NCBI RefSeq assembly: GCF_015694465.1
Contig: NZ_JADQDO010000009.1
Span: 146,117 to 210,116, forward strand
Direction: 5' to 3'
DNA from: Microvirga alba
Lineage (GTDB): Bacteria > Pseudomonadota > Alphaproteobacteria > Rhizobiales > Beijerinckiaceae
DNA: 64,000 bases
The notes under the pieces are model-generated. The model was not told the DNA's origin. It saw nothing but the letters and a program-made list of their open reading frames with translations, and did no database searches. Made by a program: the position numbers and the translations under genes. Shown piece after piece: positions 1-6,909 of the stretch. Numbering within the stretch: the stretch's first letter is position 1; each line of letters begins with the position of its first letter.

Positions 1-1612
1 CCTCCATCAGCCTCTCCATCGCCTGCTGGATCAGGACCTCCGATTCCGAGTCCAATGCGGAGGTCGCCTCGTCCAGGATGAGGATGGGCGTATCGGCCAG
101 GAAGGCGCGCGCGATGGCGACGCGCTGACGTTCGCCACCCGACAGCTTGACGCCGCGTTCACCGACGAGGGTCGCGTACGCTTTCGGCAAACGCATGATG
201 AAGTCGTGGGCGTTCGCAAGGTGCGCCGCGCGCTCGATCTCAACCATGGTCGCACCCGGCCGTCCGTAGGCGATGTTCTCCGCAAGCGTGCGGTGAAACA
301 GGATCGGCTCCTGCTGCACGATGGCGATTTGCGCTCGCAACGAGGATTGGCGCGCATCCGCGATGTCCTGGCCATCGATGATGATGCGCCCGCTCGTCAG
401 GTCATAGAGCCGCTGGATGAGCTTGACGAGCGTCGTCTTGCCCGACCCCGACGGCCCGACGAGACCCACGCGCTCGCCCGCGCGAACCGTCAGCGACAGA
501 TCGCGGTAGAGTGCCGTTGCATGCCCGGCATAGTGGAAATCCACGCGGTCGAACGCGATCTCGCCCCGCGCGATGCGGATCGGCTGGGCGCTCGGGCGGT
601 CCTTCACGCCCACCGGTTCGCGATGCATGCCAACCAGTTCCTCCATGTCGTTCACGGAGCGGCGCAGGTTGTTGATGTGCATGCCCACATCGCGCAAGTA
701 GCCGTGGATCACGAAATACGTGGTGAGAACATAAGCGAGGTCGCCAGGCGTCGCCTGGCCGTTCCACCAGAGCCACAAGGCCGTGCCGATGATGGCGGCG
801 CGGATGCCGAGAAGCGCGACAAGCTGCGTCGTGCCGCTCTTGGTACCGCGCTTCCACAGGCGACGGGTGCGGCTTTGCCATTTCATCAAGACGCGCAAAA
901 GACGCTCGTCCTCGCGCGCCTCCGCGCCGAACGCCTTCACCACCGCATTGCAGCCCATGGAATCGGCAAGCGTTCCGCCGACCTTCGTATCCCAAGCATT
1001 TGCCAGCCGCGCTGCCGGCGCGACATATCGCGTCGCGAGAAGCGCCGTCATCGTAATGAAGGTGACCGTGCCGAGGAAAATGACGAATCCCATCACCGGC
1101 CAACGCAAGCCGAGCACGATCATCGAGCCGAGAAGCACCACGAGCGAGGGAAGCAGCGCCAGCAGGAGCGTATCGTTCAAGAGATCGAGCGCCCACATGC
1201 CGCGCGTGACCTTGCGCACGGTCGATCCGGCGAAACTGTTGGCGTGCCATTCCGTGGAAAAACGCTGAACGCGCGCAAAAGCATCCTGGGCCACGCGCGC
1301 CATCACGCGCAGCGTCAGCTCGACGATGCCGTAGAACGCGGCGTGTCGCAGGCCTACCATCACGAGACCAAGCCCCGTCATGGCCGCGAATGCCGTGAGC
1401 GCCGCCCGCAAGGCCGCATCCCGGTCGGACGCGCCGAGCGTGATGGCATCGACAAGCTGCCCGGCAAAGACAGGCATGAATACGTCGGCAAGCGTAGACG
1501 CCATCATGGCGGCCATGATCAAAACGACATAGCGCGGCTGTTCGCGCCAATGCCGGAAAGTGAATTTCAACACGTCGCGGGTCGCATCCCCGCGCTTGGT
1601 CTGCTGGTTCAT
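1..1612 (-). CDS. ABC transporter, fused permease/ATP-binding half-transporter (C-terminus beyond window)
   Basis: This is an exporter-type half-transporter (MsbA/multidrug type) expected to work as a homodimer in the inner membrane. Reading from ATG 1612 on the minus strand gives MNQQTKRGDATRD followed by hydrophobic segments of an ABC membrane domain. Further on come a Walker A (GPSGSGKTT, near base 430), the signature LSGGERQRVAIARA (near 120-160) and a Walker B ending in LILDEATSALD (near 60-90). The frame stays open to the window edge, so only the last few dozen residues are missing. The start is the first ATG in frame; no strong ribosome site precedes it. Long open frames on the opposite strand here are shadows. 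The substrate cannot be told from sequence. Confidence 0.9.
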   Translation of the reverse strand, partial: MNQQTKRGDATRDVLKFTFRHWREQPRYVVLIMAAMMASTLADVFMPVFAGQLVDAITLGASDRDAALRAALTAFAAMTGLGLVMVGLRHAAFYGIVELTLRVMARVAQDAFARVQRFSTEWHANSFAGSTVRKVTRGMWALDLLNDTLLLALLPSLVVLLGSMIVLGLRWPVMGFVIFLGTVTFITMTALLATRYVAPAARLANAWDTKVGGTLADSMGCNAVVKAFGAEAREDERLLRVLMKWQSRTRRLWKRGTKSGTTQLVALLGIRAAIIGTALWLWWNGQATPGDLAYVLTTYFVIHGYLRDVGMHINNLRRSVNDMEELVGMHREPVGVKDRPSAQPIRIARGEIAFDRVDFHYAGHATALYRDLSLTVRAGERVGLVGPSGSGKTTLVKLIQRLYDLTSGRIIIDGQDIADARQSSLRAQIAIVQQEPILFHRTLAENIAYGRPGATMVEIERAAHLANAHDFIMRLPKAYATLVGERGVKLSGGERQRVAIARAFLADTPILILDEATSALDSESEVLIQQAMERLME

Positions 1613-1996
1613 GGGACGAACAGGCCGCGCGAAGGCGGACCACTCCTGGAATTATTGAGGAAGCGAATTGGAACGGACAGTCCTGAGACAGGTCCGGAAT
1701 CGCTCGAAAGTCTGTGGTGATGGAAGGTCTGGGGCGCGGGACTGTGTCGTCCCGCTTCGTTCAGCCTAGCGTTTGAACGCGGGAGGAACGATCAGCAAAC
1801 GTGAAAATACCATGCAGTCCTCCCTCTCTGAAATTAAACCTATGGGAGATTTACCGTATACGATGCGATTTGGCAACAACCCTGAAGCTCGCCGCGATCA
1901 AGACCGCTGATTATCCAAGACGAGTACTCTGCACGTTGAGTCTCTTGTGATAGGGTGAAAAGGCTTGGGGGCTGTCGAGCACAAGCGAGCGATCCG
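1613..1996. other. Intergenic region between divergent genes
   Basis: This stretch of 384 bases separates the ABC exporter (leftward) from the ABM-domain gene (rightward) and should hold both promoters. Around 1800-1870 it is more AT-rich than the surrounding genes. I see no convincing gene, terminator or repeat, and no promoter with good spacing that I would assign. Confidence 0.5.
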
Positions 1997-2299
1997 ATGC
2001 CAAAATATGCTCTTTACGTCGCTCTGGAAGCGAAACCCGGCAAGGAAGAGGCGGTCGCGGACTTCCTCCGTCAGGGTCAGGCACTGGTCGAGGCGGAACC
2101 CGGCACGGTCGCTTGGTTCGGCGTGCGGCTCGGCCCGACAAGCTTCGCGATCTTCGACGCCTTTCCCACGCAGAGCGCGCGCGACGCGCACCTGTCCGGC
2201 AAGGTCGCCGCCGCGTTGATGGAGAAGGCAGCCGAATTATTCGCCGTTCCGCCTGCGATTCAAAGCGCGGATGTGCTTGCTTTCAGGCTACCGGGTTAG
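1997..2299 (+). CDS. Antibiotic biosynthesis monooxygenase (ABM) domain protein, putative quinol monooxygenase
   Basis: A single-domain protein of 100 residues with the ABM (dimeric ferredoxin-like barrel) pattern: MPKYALYVALEAKPGKEE at the start and FAIFDAFPTQSARDAHLSGK in the second half. Members act as small cofactor-free monooxygenases on quinols, or as uncharacterised stress proteins. The start is placed at ATG 1997 because homologues begin with this beta strand. An in-frame ATG 14 codons upstream would add a tail that matches nothing. It lies alone between leftward genes, so its partner is unknown. Confidence 0.8.
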   Translation: MPKYALYVALEAKPGKEEAVADFLRQGQALVEAEPGTVAWFGVRLGPTSFAIFDAFPTQSARDAHLSGKVAAALMEKAAELFAVPPAIQSADVLAFRLPG

Positions 2300-2319
2300 G
2301 CAAGGCCCGAGCACTGGCC

Positions 2320-2859
2320 CTAGACAGGCTGAAGTCGTTGATGCGGTTCAGGCGGAAGCATGACGCGGATCGTATCACCGGGCCTCACCTCACCGCCGGT
2401 GAGCACAATTCCCATAATCCCGGCCTTGCGGATGAGGTTGCTCTGTTCGTAGCGATCCAGGACCGCGTTCATCATGCCCGCCTGGAAATGGTCGATCTGG
2501 AGGCACGGGTTGCGCAGCCCCGTCACTGCGATCGCGGCATCGCCGATGAGCAACCGGGTCCCGGTCGGAAGGCCCAACAGATCGAGCCCGCGCGTCGTGA
2601 TGTTCTCTCCCATGTCACCTGCGGAGACCGTGAAACCGGCCGCCTGCAATTCATCATGCAGCTCGGCATGGATGAGATGGACCTGACGCAAATTCGGCTG
2701 GCTCGGATCTTTCGCCACCCGCGAGCGATGCTTCACCGTCTCGCCAGAATGCGCGTCGCCTTCCACACCGAGACCCGCGAGGAGGCGAATGCCGGCCTGT
2801 CTCTGCTTGCTGAAACGATGCTCCGGGCTCGCACTCACCGCCGTTACAATTCCATCCAT
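2320..2859 (-). CDS. MOSC domain-containing protein
   Basis: A 179-residue MOSC-domain protein. MOSC is the sulfur-carrier domain of molybdenum cofactor sulfurase. Visible family features are SAGDMGENITTRGLDLLGLP followed by a basic/hydrophobic stretch, and LRNPCLQID, which carries the conserved cysteine thought to hold a persulfide. Stand-alone bacterial MOSC proteins of this size (YiiM-like) take part in reduction of N-hydroxylated compounds or in sulfur transfer to Mo-cofactor. It is the last gene of a leftward group and lies 27 bases after the DUF488 gene, so co-transcription is likely. Confidence 0.9.
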   Translation of the reverse strand: MDGIVTAVSASPEHRFSKQRQAGIRLLAGLGVEGDAHSGETVKHRSRVAKDPSQPNLRQVHLIHAELHDELQAAGFTVSAGDMGENITTRGLDLLGLPTGTRLLIGDAAIAVTGLRNPCLQIDHFQAGMMNAVLDRYEQSNLIRKAGIMGIVLTGGEVRPGDTIRVMLPPEPHQRLQPV

Positions 2860-2886
2860 GCGCAGCCCAGCCCTCGATCATTCTCG

Positions 2887-3405
2887 TCAAGGTTTTATCA
2901 GGCGCGTCGCATCGAGCAAAGTCTTCGATGAATGGTGAGGTTTCCTCTCGTCTCGTTGCATCACGAAAAGATCGGTCACCTTCATGCCACGGGCAGCCAG
3001 GCGCTCCGCGATGATGTGGCGGTGGCAGTTCGTGGGGTCACGTTCAAAGCAGAGCAGGCAGATCGGCTGATGCTTCGCCAGCTCCGCGACTTCCTCGAGA
3101 GCCTCCTGCGCCGGTTTCGTCGAGAGCACCTCATCGCAATAAATCTTCCGCATGAGCGTGGCATCTCCGGCCCGCACGGCCTCTCGTCCGGATTTCGGCG
3201 TACCGAGCTGGATAAAGTGACGATAGCCGATGCCTTCATGAGCCAGCTCGTCACGCAGAAGGAATTTCGAAAACCCGCGCTTTCGCGATGAAGCGACGGC
3301 CCGCACGTCGACCAGCATCGCAACGCCCGCATCCTTCAGCGCGGAGGTGAAGTGATCGATATCAGCGCCCTCGTATCCGATGGTGAAGACGTGCGGCCTC
3401 GTCAT
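2887..3405 (-). CDS. DUF488 domain-containing protein
   Basis: A 172-residue DUF488 protein. It begins FTIGYEG, typical for the family, has LVDVRAVASSRKRGFSK, and near the C-terminus CLLCFERDPTNCHRHIIAE with the conserved Cys/Glu and Cys-His-Arg residues. The function is not established; the Cys-His pairs suggest a metal or redox site. A GGGAG ribosome site lies about 11 bases before ATG 3405. It sits between a small membrane protein gene (15-base gap) and the MOSC gene, all on the same strand. Confidence 0.88.
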   Translation of the reverse strand: MTRPHVFTIGYEGADIDHFTSALKDAGVAMLVDVRAVASSRKRGFSKFLLRDELAHEGIGYRHFIQLGTPKSGREAVRAGDATLMRKIYCDEVLSTKPAQEALEEVAELAKHQPICLLCFERDPTNCHRHIIAERLAARGMKVTDLFVMQRDERKPHHSSKTLLDATRLIKP

Positions 3406-3420
3406 AAATGAAACTCCCTT

Positions 3421-3882
3421 TCACATATTCGGGGTCTCGCGAAGCACAAACCGCCGGGGCGGCCAGCCGTCGCGCCGGCCATACCTTCGCCACCTCAGAG
3501 CTTTCGCGCAAAGAGCATCGATGATCGTGACGCCCGCGACCGCGCCGATCGCCAAGGCCACCCGGTCCCGCTCCGTGTTGATGTTCGTCAAACCTTTGCC
3601 GAGGACGAGAAGGTCCAGCGCATCTCCGGCCAACCGCGCCCGAATCCAAGGGGCGGGATCGTCTCGGGCGAGAACGCCTACACCGGTTGCGATCTGACGA
3701 ATCCCGCACGCACGGAGAAGCGTTTCATTTCGTTCCATTCCAAGCCACCGCGCAGCTCGCCCTGCGGCGGCGAGTTCGGCAACACCGAGTGCAAGGCTAA
3801 ACCAGCCGAGCCCGCGCGCCAGCGAGTCGGCGGATCTTGTCGCCTGACGACTTCGAGAGCGCCCCTCAACGACCTGAGCCAT
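3421..3882 (-). CDS. Small membrane protein resembling the N-terminal region of cyclase/dehydrase (SRPBCC) proteins
   Basis: A 153-residue hydrophobic protein. The segment RGLGWFSLALGVAELAAAGRAARWLGM and the later IRQIATGVGVLARDDPAPWIRARLAGDALDL resemble the membrane N-terminal half that many Hyphomicrobiales proteins carry in front of an SRPBCC lipid-binding domain. Here that C-terminal domain is absent: the protein ends soon after a last hydrophobic helix and a basic tail. It could be a natural short form or a truncated relative. It leads the DUF488-MOSC group. Function unknown. Confidence 0.7.
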   Translation of the reverse strand: MAQVVEGRSRSRQATRSADSLARGLGWFSLALGVAELAAAGRAARWLGMERNETLLRACGIRQIATGVGVLARDDPAPWIRARLAGDALDLLVLGKGLTNINTERDRVALAIGAVAGVTIIDALCAKALRWRRYGRRDGWPPRRFVLRETPNM

Positions 3883-4028
3883 AGCAATACCGCAAGAGAT
3901 TCGGACAAACCTTCATCGCAATCTTCGACCGAACAAACGTCCTGAAAGCCAAGCTTCGGCCTTCAGTCGTCCCGTCAGGGGAAGACTTCTTTATCGCCAT
4001 TGCGTTCCATGTCAGGCTTTAAATCAGC

Positions 4029-4454
4029 TCAGAGATGGGCCGGGAGACTGCGGATCAGCTCGGCGAGAGCAGGTTCGAGCACTTGATGCGCGGCCTCTTC
4101 CACGTCGAACCATTGCGCGTCACGCTGCCCTTTTTCGCGCCAGGTTTCGAGTTGCTTGGAGACTTCGAGCGGGTAGACCTCGACCCGGCACAGGTCGAAA
4201 TGTTTCGCGCGGCGCTTCCAGTAATCATAGGAACCGAGAGGCTCCTGCCTGATCTCGCCTCTCACGCCCGCTTCCTCGGCTGCTTCCTGAGCCGCCGCCT
4301 TGTGAGGTTTCTTGCCCTTCATCGGCCAGCCCTTCGGAATCAGCCACCGCCTCGTCTCGCGCGACGTCACGAGCAACACCTCGATCTTTCCGTCCTTGAT
4401 CCGGAAAGGAAGCGCTGCAACCTGGCTGAATTCGTCTTTAAGCGTCCGGGGCAT
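4029..4454 (-). CDS. NUDIX hydrolase
   Basis: A 141-residue NUDIX-fold protein starting MPRTLKDEFSQVAALPFR. The Nudix helix reads GWPMKGKKPHKAAAQEAAEEAGV, with the core EAAEEAG glutamates that bind the metal intact. Two consensus positions differ: the first Glu is Lys and the Arg before the catalytic Glu is Gln. The W-x-IPKGWP lead-in is typical of alphaproteobacterial members related to diphosphoinositol-polyphosphate or dinucleoside-polyphosphate hydrolases. The frame is open 40 codons further upstream, but that part looks non-coding, so I chose ATG 4454. It is divergent from the phosphatase gene at 4650. Confidence 0.85.
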   Translation of the reverse strand: MPRTLKDEFSQVAALPFRIKDGKIEVLLVTSRETRRWLIPKGWPMKGKKPHKAAAQEAAEEAGVRGEIRQEPLGSYDYWKRRAKHFDLCRVEVYPLEVSKQLETWREKGQRDAQWFDVEEAAHQVLEPALAELIRSLPAHL

Positions 4455-4649
4455 TCGATAAGATGGGGATTCCTGCTGCGTGGCATTGAAGCCTAGTTGA
4501 TTGAAGCCGGCTAATAAAGGATCAATTGAAGCGCCTTGGGGGCATCTGCTCACTTTGAGAGAAGCATCCACCACATTTTAACAGACAAAGATGAATGTCT
4601 CGCGACAGACCGACGGGCATTCGCAACGCTGACAGGCGAAGGGGAGCCC

Positions 4650-5444
4650 ATGACGCACGATGGTTTGGAAACGAGATTTGCGGCCGCTTGCGCCATTGCC
4701 CGGGAAGCCGGCGTTCTCGCGCGCAGGCGCTTTCTCGAACGTCCCCGTTCGCAGCGCCCCGATTTCAAAGGTCCTCAAGACTTTCTGACCGCGACCGACG
4801 CCGAGGTCGAGCAGCTGATCCGTCGCCGCCTGAACGAATTGTTGCCGAGCGACGCTTTCTTTGGCGAAGAGGGCGGCGGATCGTTCGAGCGTGATGTCTG
4901 GGTGGTCGATCCCATCGACGGCACCGCGAATTTCGCGCGCGGTATTCCGCATTTCGCGATTTCGATCGCCTTCGTGCGCAACAACCGCACCGAGATCGGC
5001 GTGGTCTACAACGTCATGCATGACGAACTCTACACCGCCCAGCGCGGCCGCGGCGCCGCCGTTAACGGCGAGCCGATCCGCGTGAGCGGTCTTGCCGACA
5101 TGCGGCAAGCGACCGTGGAAGCGGGCTGGTCCTCGCGTCTGCCGCGCGACCCCTACGTGGCCCTCGTCGACCGCCTGAAGGCAGCGGGCGTCAATGTGCG
5201 TCGCGCGGGCTCGGGAACGCTCGGCCTCGCTTACGTCGCCGATGGACGCATCGACGCCTACTGCGAATTGCACATCAATTCATGGGATGTTCTGGCGGGC
5301 CTGCTCATCATCGAAGAAGCAGGCGGCTGGACCAACAACTTCCTGGCGAAGGATGGATTGCGGACAGGCAACCCCGTGCTTGCGTGCACGCCCGAACTCG
5401 CCGAAGTCGTGATCGCCGCGACCGGAATTGCCAAAGAACCCTAA
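4650..5444 (+). CDS. Inositol monophosphatase family protein
   Basis: A 264-residue Mg-dependent phosphatase of the inositol monophosphatase/CysQ/histidinol-phosphatase superfamily. Metal-binding motifs are all present: GEE (about residues 72-74), DPIDGTANF (87-95) and the C-terminal SWDVLAGLLIIEEAGG. The family hydrolyses inositol phosphates, 3'-phosphoadenosine phosphates, histidinol phosphate or sugar phosphates; sequence alone does not choose. ATG 4650 is preceded by AGGGGAG at good distance and matches the normal start of the family. It lies about 240 bases upstream of the AfuABC-like transporter and on the same strand, so it may supply a phosphatase for what the transporter brings in. 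Confidence 0.9.
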   Translation: MTHDGLETRFAAACAIAREAGVLARRRFLERPRSQRPDFKGPQDFLTATDAEVEQLIRRRLNELLPSDAFFGEEGGGSFERDVWVVDPIDGTANFARGIPHFAISIAFVRNNRTEIGVVYNVMHDELYTAQRGRGAAVNGEPIRVSGLADMRQATVEAGWSSRLPRDPYVALVDRLKAAGVNVRRAGSGTLGLAYVADGRIDAYCELHINSWDVLAGLLIIEEAGGWTNNFLAKDGLRTGNPVLACTPELAEVVIAATGIAKEP

Positions 5445-5449
5445 GCAGG

Positions 5450-5499
5450 ATGGAACGCGATGGAACGCCATCGCTCGAATTATGGAACGAGATGGAACG
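5450..5499 (+). promoter_or_regulatory. Four phased direct repeats (ATGGAACG), candidate regulator-binding array
   Basis: The octamer ATGGAACG occurs four times, starting at 5450, 5460, 5482 and 5492. Start-to-start distances are 10, 22 and 10 bases, so all copies lie on nearly the same face of the helix as two tandem pairs. The array begins right after the phosphatase stop codon and ends about 180 bases before the transporter start. Tandem half-sites with about one-turn spacing are typical for dimeric response regulators, but I cannot name the protein; the sequence does not match a Pho box. Confidence 0.5.
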
Positions 5500-5604
5500 T
5501 CCTTCGCCCGACCATCGGACCCTCGCGTGGGCGCTCCTATCCACAAGCACGTTGACCGAAATCCCTTTATTTTCAGGTCAAAATCCGAAATTTTCGCAAA
5601 TCTC

Positions 5605-5631
5605 TTGACCGGCGGGCGCAATGGATAGAGC
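5605..5631 (+). promoter_or_regulatory. Weak candidate promoter for the AfuABC-like operon
   Basis: TTGACC at 5605-5610 and TAGAGC at 5626-5631 are separated by 15 bases, within an AT-richer stretch downstream of the phased repeats. The spacing is shorter than ideal, so this is only a candidate. Confidence 0.25.
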
Positions 5632-5681
5632 TTAGCCGACCAAACAAAAGAAACTTCATAATGTGCACTGGGAGGATACGC

Positions 5682-6728
5682 ATGAAACTTCGCACGAACT
5701 TTGTTGCCGCCACGATGTTGGCGGGCGCCGTGAGCGCCTTCTCGTTCCTGTCCGCTGGAGCGGCGCAGGCGCAGGGCGCGCTCGTTGTATATTGCGGCGT
5801 GCAGGAAGAATGGTGCCGCGGCATGGTCAACGCCTTCGAGCGCGAGACCGGCATCAAGGTCTCGATGACCCGCAAGAGCGCCGGCGAGGTCTACGCCCAG
5901 GTGAAGGCCGAGGCAGCCAACCCCCGCGCCGACATCTGGTGGGGTGGCACCGGCGATCCGCACATGCAGGCGGCCGAAGAAGGCCTGACGGTCGAATACA
6001 AGTCGCCGAAGATGGGCGAGTTGCAGGATTGGGCCGTGCGCCAGTGGGAGCAGTCCAAAGGCAAGACAGTCGGCATCTACTCGGGCGCGCTGGGCTTCGG
6101 CTACAATACGGAACTCGTGAAGTCGAAGGGTATTCCGGAACCCAAATGCTGGGCCGACCTTCTCACGACCAAGCTGAAGGATGAGGTGCAGGTCGCCGAT
6201 CCGAACTCGTCCGGCACGGCCTATACGCTGCTTGCCACCATCATTCAGTTGATGGGCGAGGAGAAGGGCTTCGACTACCTCAAGGCGGTGCACAAGAACA
6301 TCAACCAGTACACCAAATCGGGCGCGGCGCCGGCCAAGGCCATGGCGCTGGGCGAAACCACGGTCGGTATTGCCTTCATGCACGACATCGTGACGATGGT
6401 CGTCGACAAGGCCCCGATCAAGGTCGTCGCCCCGTGCGAAGGCACTGGTTACGAGATCGGCTCCATGTCGCTCATCAAGGGCGCCAAGAACCTCGACAAC
6501 GCGAAGAAGTTCTACGACTGGGCACTGACGCCCGCAGCGCAGAAGATCGGCGCTGAAACCAAGTCGTACCAGGTGCCGTCCAACAAGGCGACGCCGGTTC
6601 CGCCGGAAGCGCCGAAGCTCGCCGACATCAAGCTGATCAACTTCGACTTCGCAAAGTACGGCTCGTCCGACGAGCGGAAGCGCCTGCTGTCCAAGTGGGA
6701 CAACGAAGTAAAGAACCTGCCGAAATAG
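5682..6728 (+). CDS. ABC transporter substrate-binding protein, AfuA/Fbp-like
   Basis: A 348-residue periplasmic binding protein. It has a clear signal peptide (MKLRTNFVAATMLAGAVSA... ending AQA, cut after about residue 30). The mature part begins ALVVYCGVQEEWCRGMVNAFE, the usual opening of the ferric/polyamine/AfuA cluster. GIYSGALGFGYNTELVKSKG and WADLLT also fit that family. Members were long called iron(III)-binding, but AfuA was later shown to bind hexose phosphates, so the ligand is open. ATG 5682 is chosen because GGGAGGA lies just upstream; an upstream in-frame ATG has no such site. First gene of the transporter operon. Confidence 0.9.
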   Translation: MKLRTNFVAATMLAGAVSAFSFLSAGAAQAQGALVVYCGVQEEWCRGMVNAFERETGIKVSMTRKSAGEVYAQVKAEAANPRADIWWGGTGDPHMQAAEEGLTVEYKSPKMGELQDWAVRQWEQSKGKTVGIYSGALGFGYNTELVKSKGIPEPKCWADLLTTKLKDEVQVADPNSSGTAYTLLATIIQLMGEEKGFDYLKAVHKNINQYTKSGAAPAKAMALGETTVGIAFMHDIVTMVVDKAPIKVVAPCEGTGYEIGSMSLIKGAKNLDNAKKFYDWALTPAAQKIGAETKSYQVPSNKATPVPPEAPKLADIKLINFDFAKYGSSDERKRLLSKWDNEVKNLPK

Positions 6729-6748
6729 TCGGCCCGACTGCATTGTTT

Positions 6749-6778
6749 CGGCGAACCGGGTTCCGATCCGGTTCGCCG
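6749..6778. terminator. Stem-loop between binding-protein and permease genes
   Basis: A perfect 11-bp inverted repeat, CGGCGAACCGG (6749-6759) and CCGGTTCGCCG (6768-6778), encloses an 8-base loop 21 bases after the binding-protein stop. There is no strong T-run. In ABC uptake operons a hairpin here commonly lowers downstream expression and protects the upstream mRNA, giving more binding protein than permease. Confidence 0.6.
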
Positions 6779-6909
6779 TTCACTTTGTATCGATCACGAC
6801 GAGCCTCATCCGGCGAGCCTCAGCTCCCTGAAGAAGGCTTCATTACAAGGTTCCCGCCAGAACGGGCTCAGCTTTGAAGACCCGCTCTGGCTCTCACGTG
6901 AGAATAGAC

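Noticed and set aside
402..1643. Minus-strand frame of 413 codons over the ABC exporter
   Set aside because: It is the same strand but a shifted frame; the Walker A and signature motifs read correctly only in the frame starting at 1612.
206..1720. Long plus-strand reading frame of 504 codons opposite the ABC exporter
   Set aside because: Its sequence is low in hydrophobic patterning and rich in Arg, His and Ala. The opposite strand in another frame gives a clean ABC transporter with Walker A, signature and Walker B.
5450..5499. Pho box reading of the phased repeats
   Set aside because: The octamer and 10-base spacing do not match the 11-base CTGTCAT-type Pho box.
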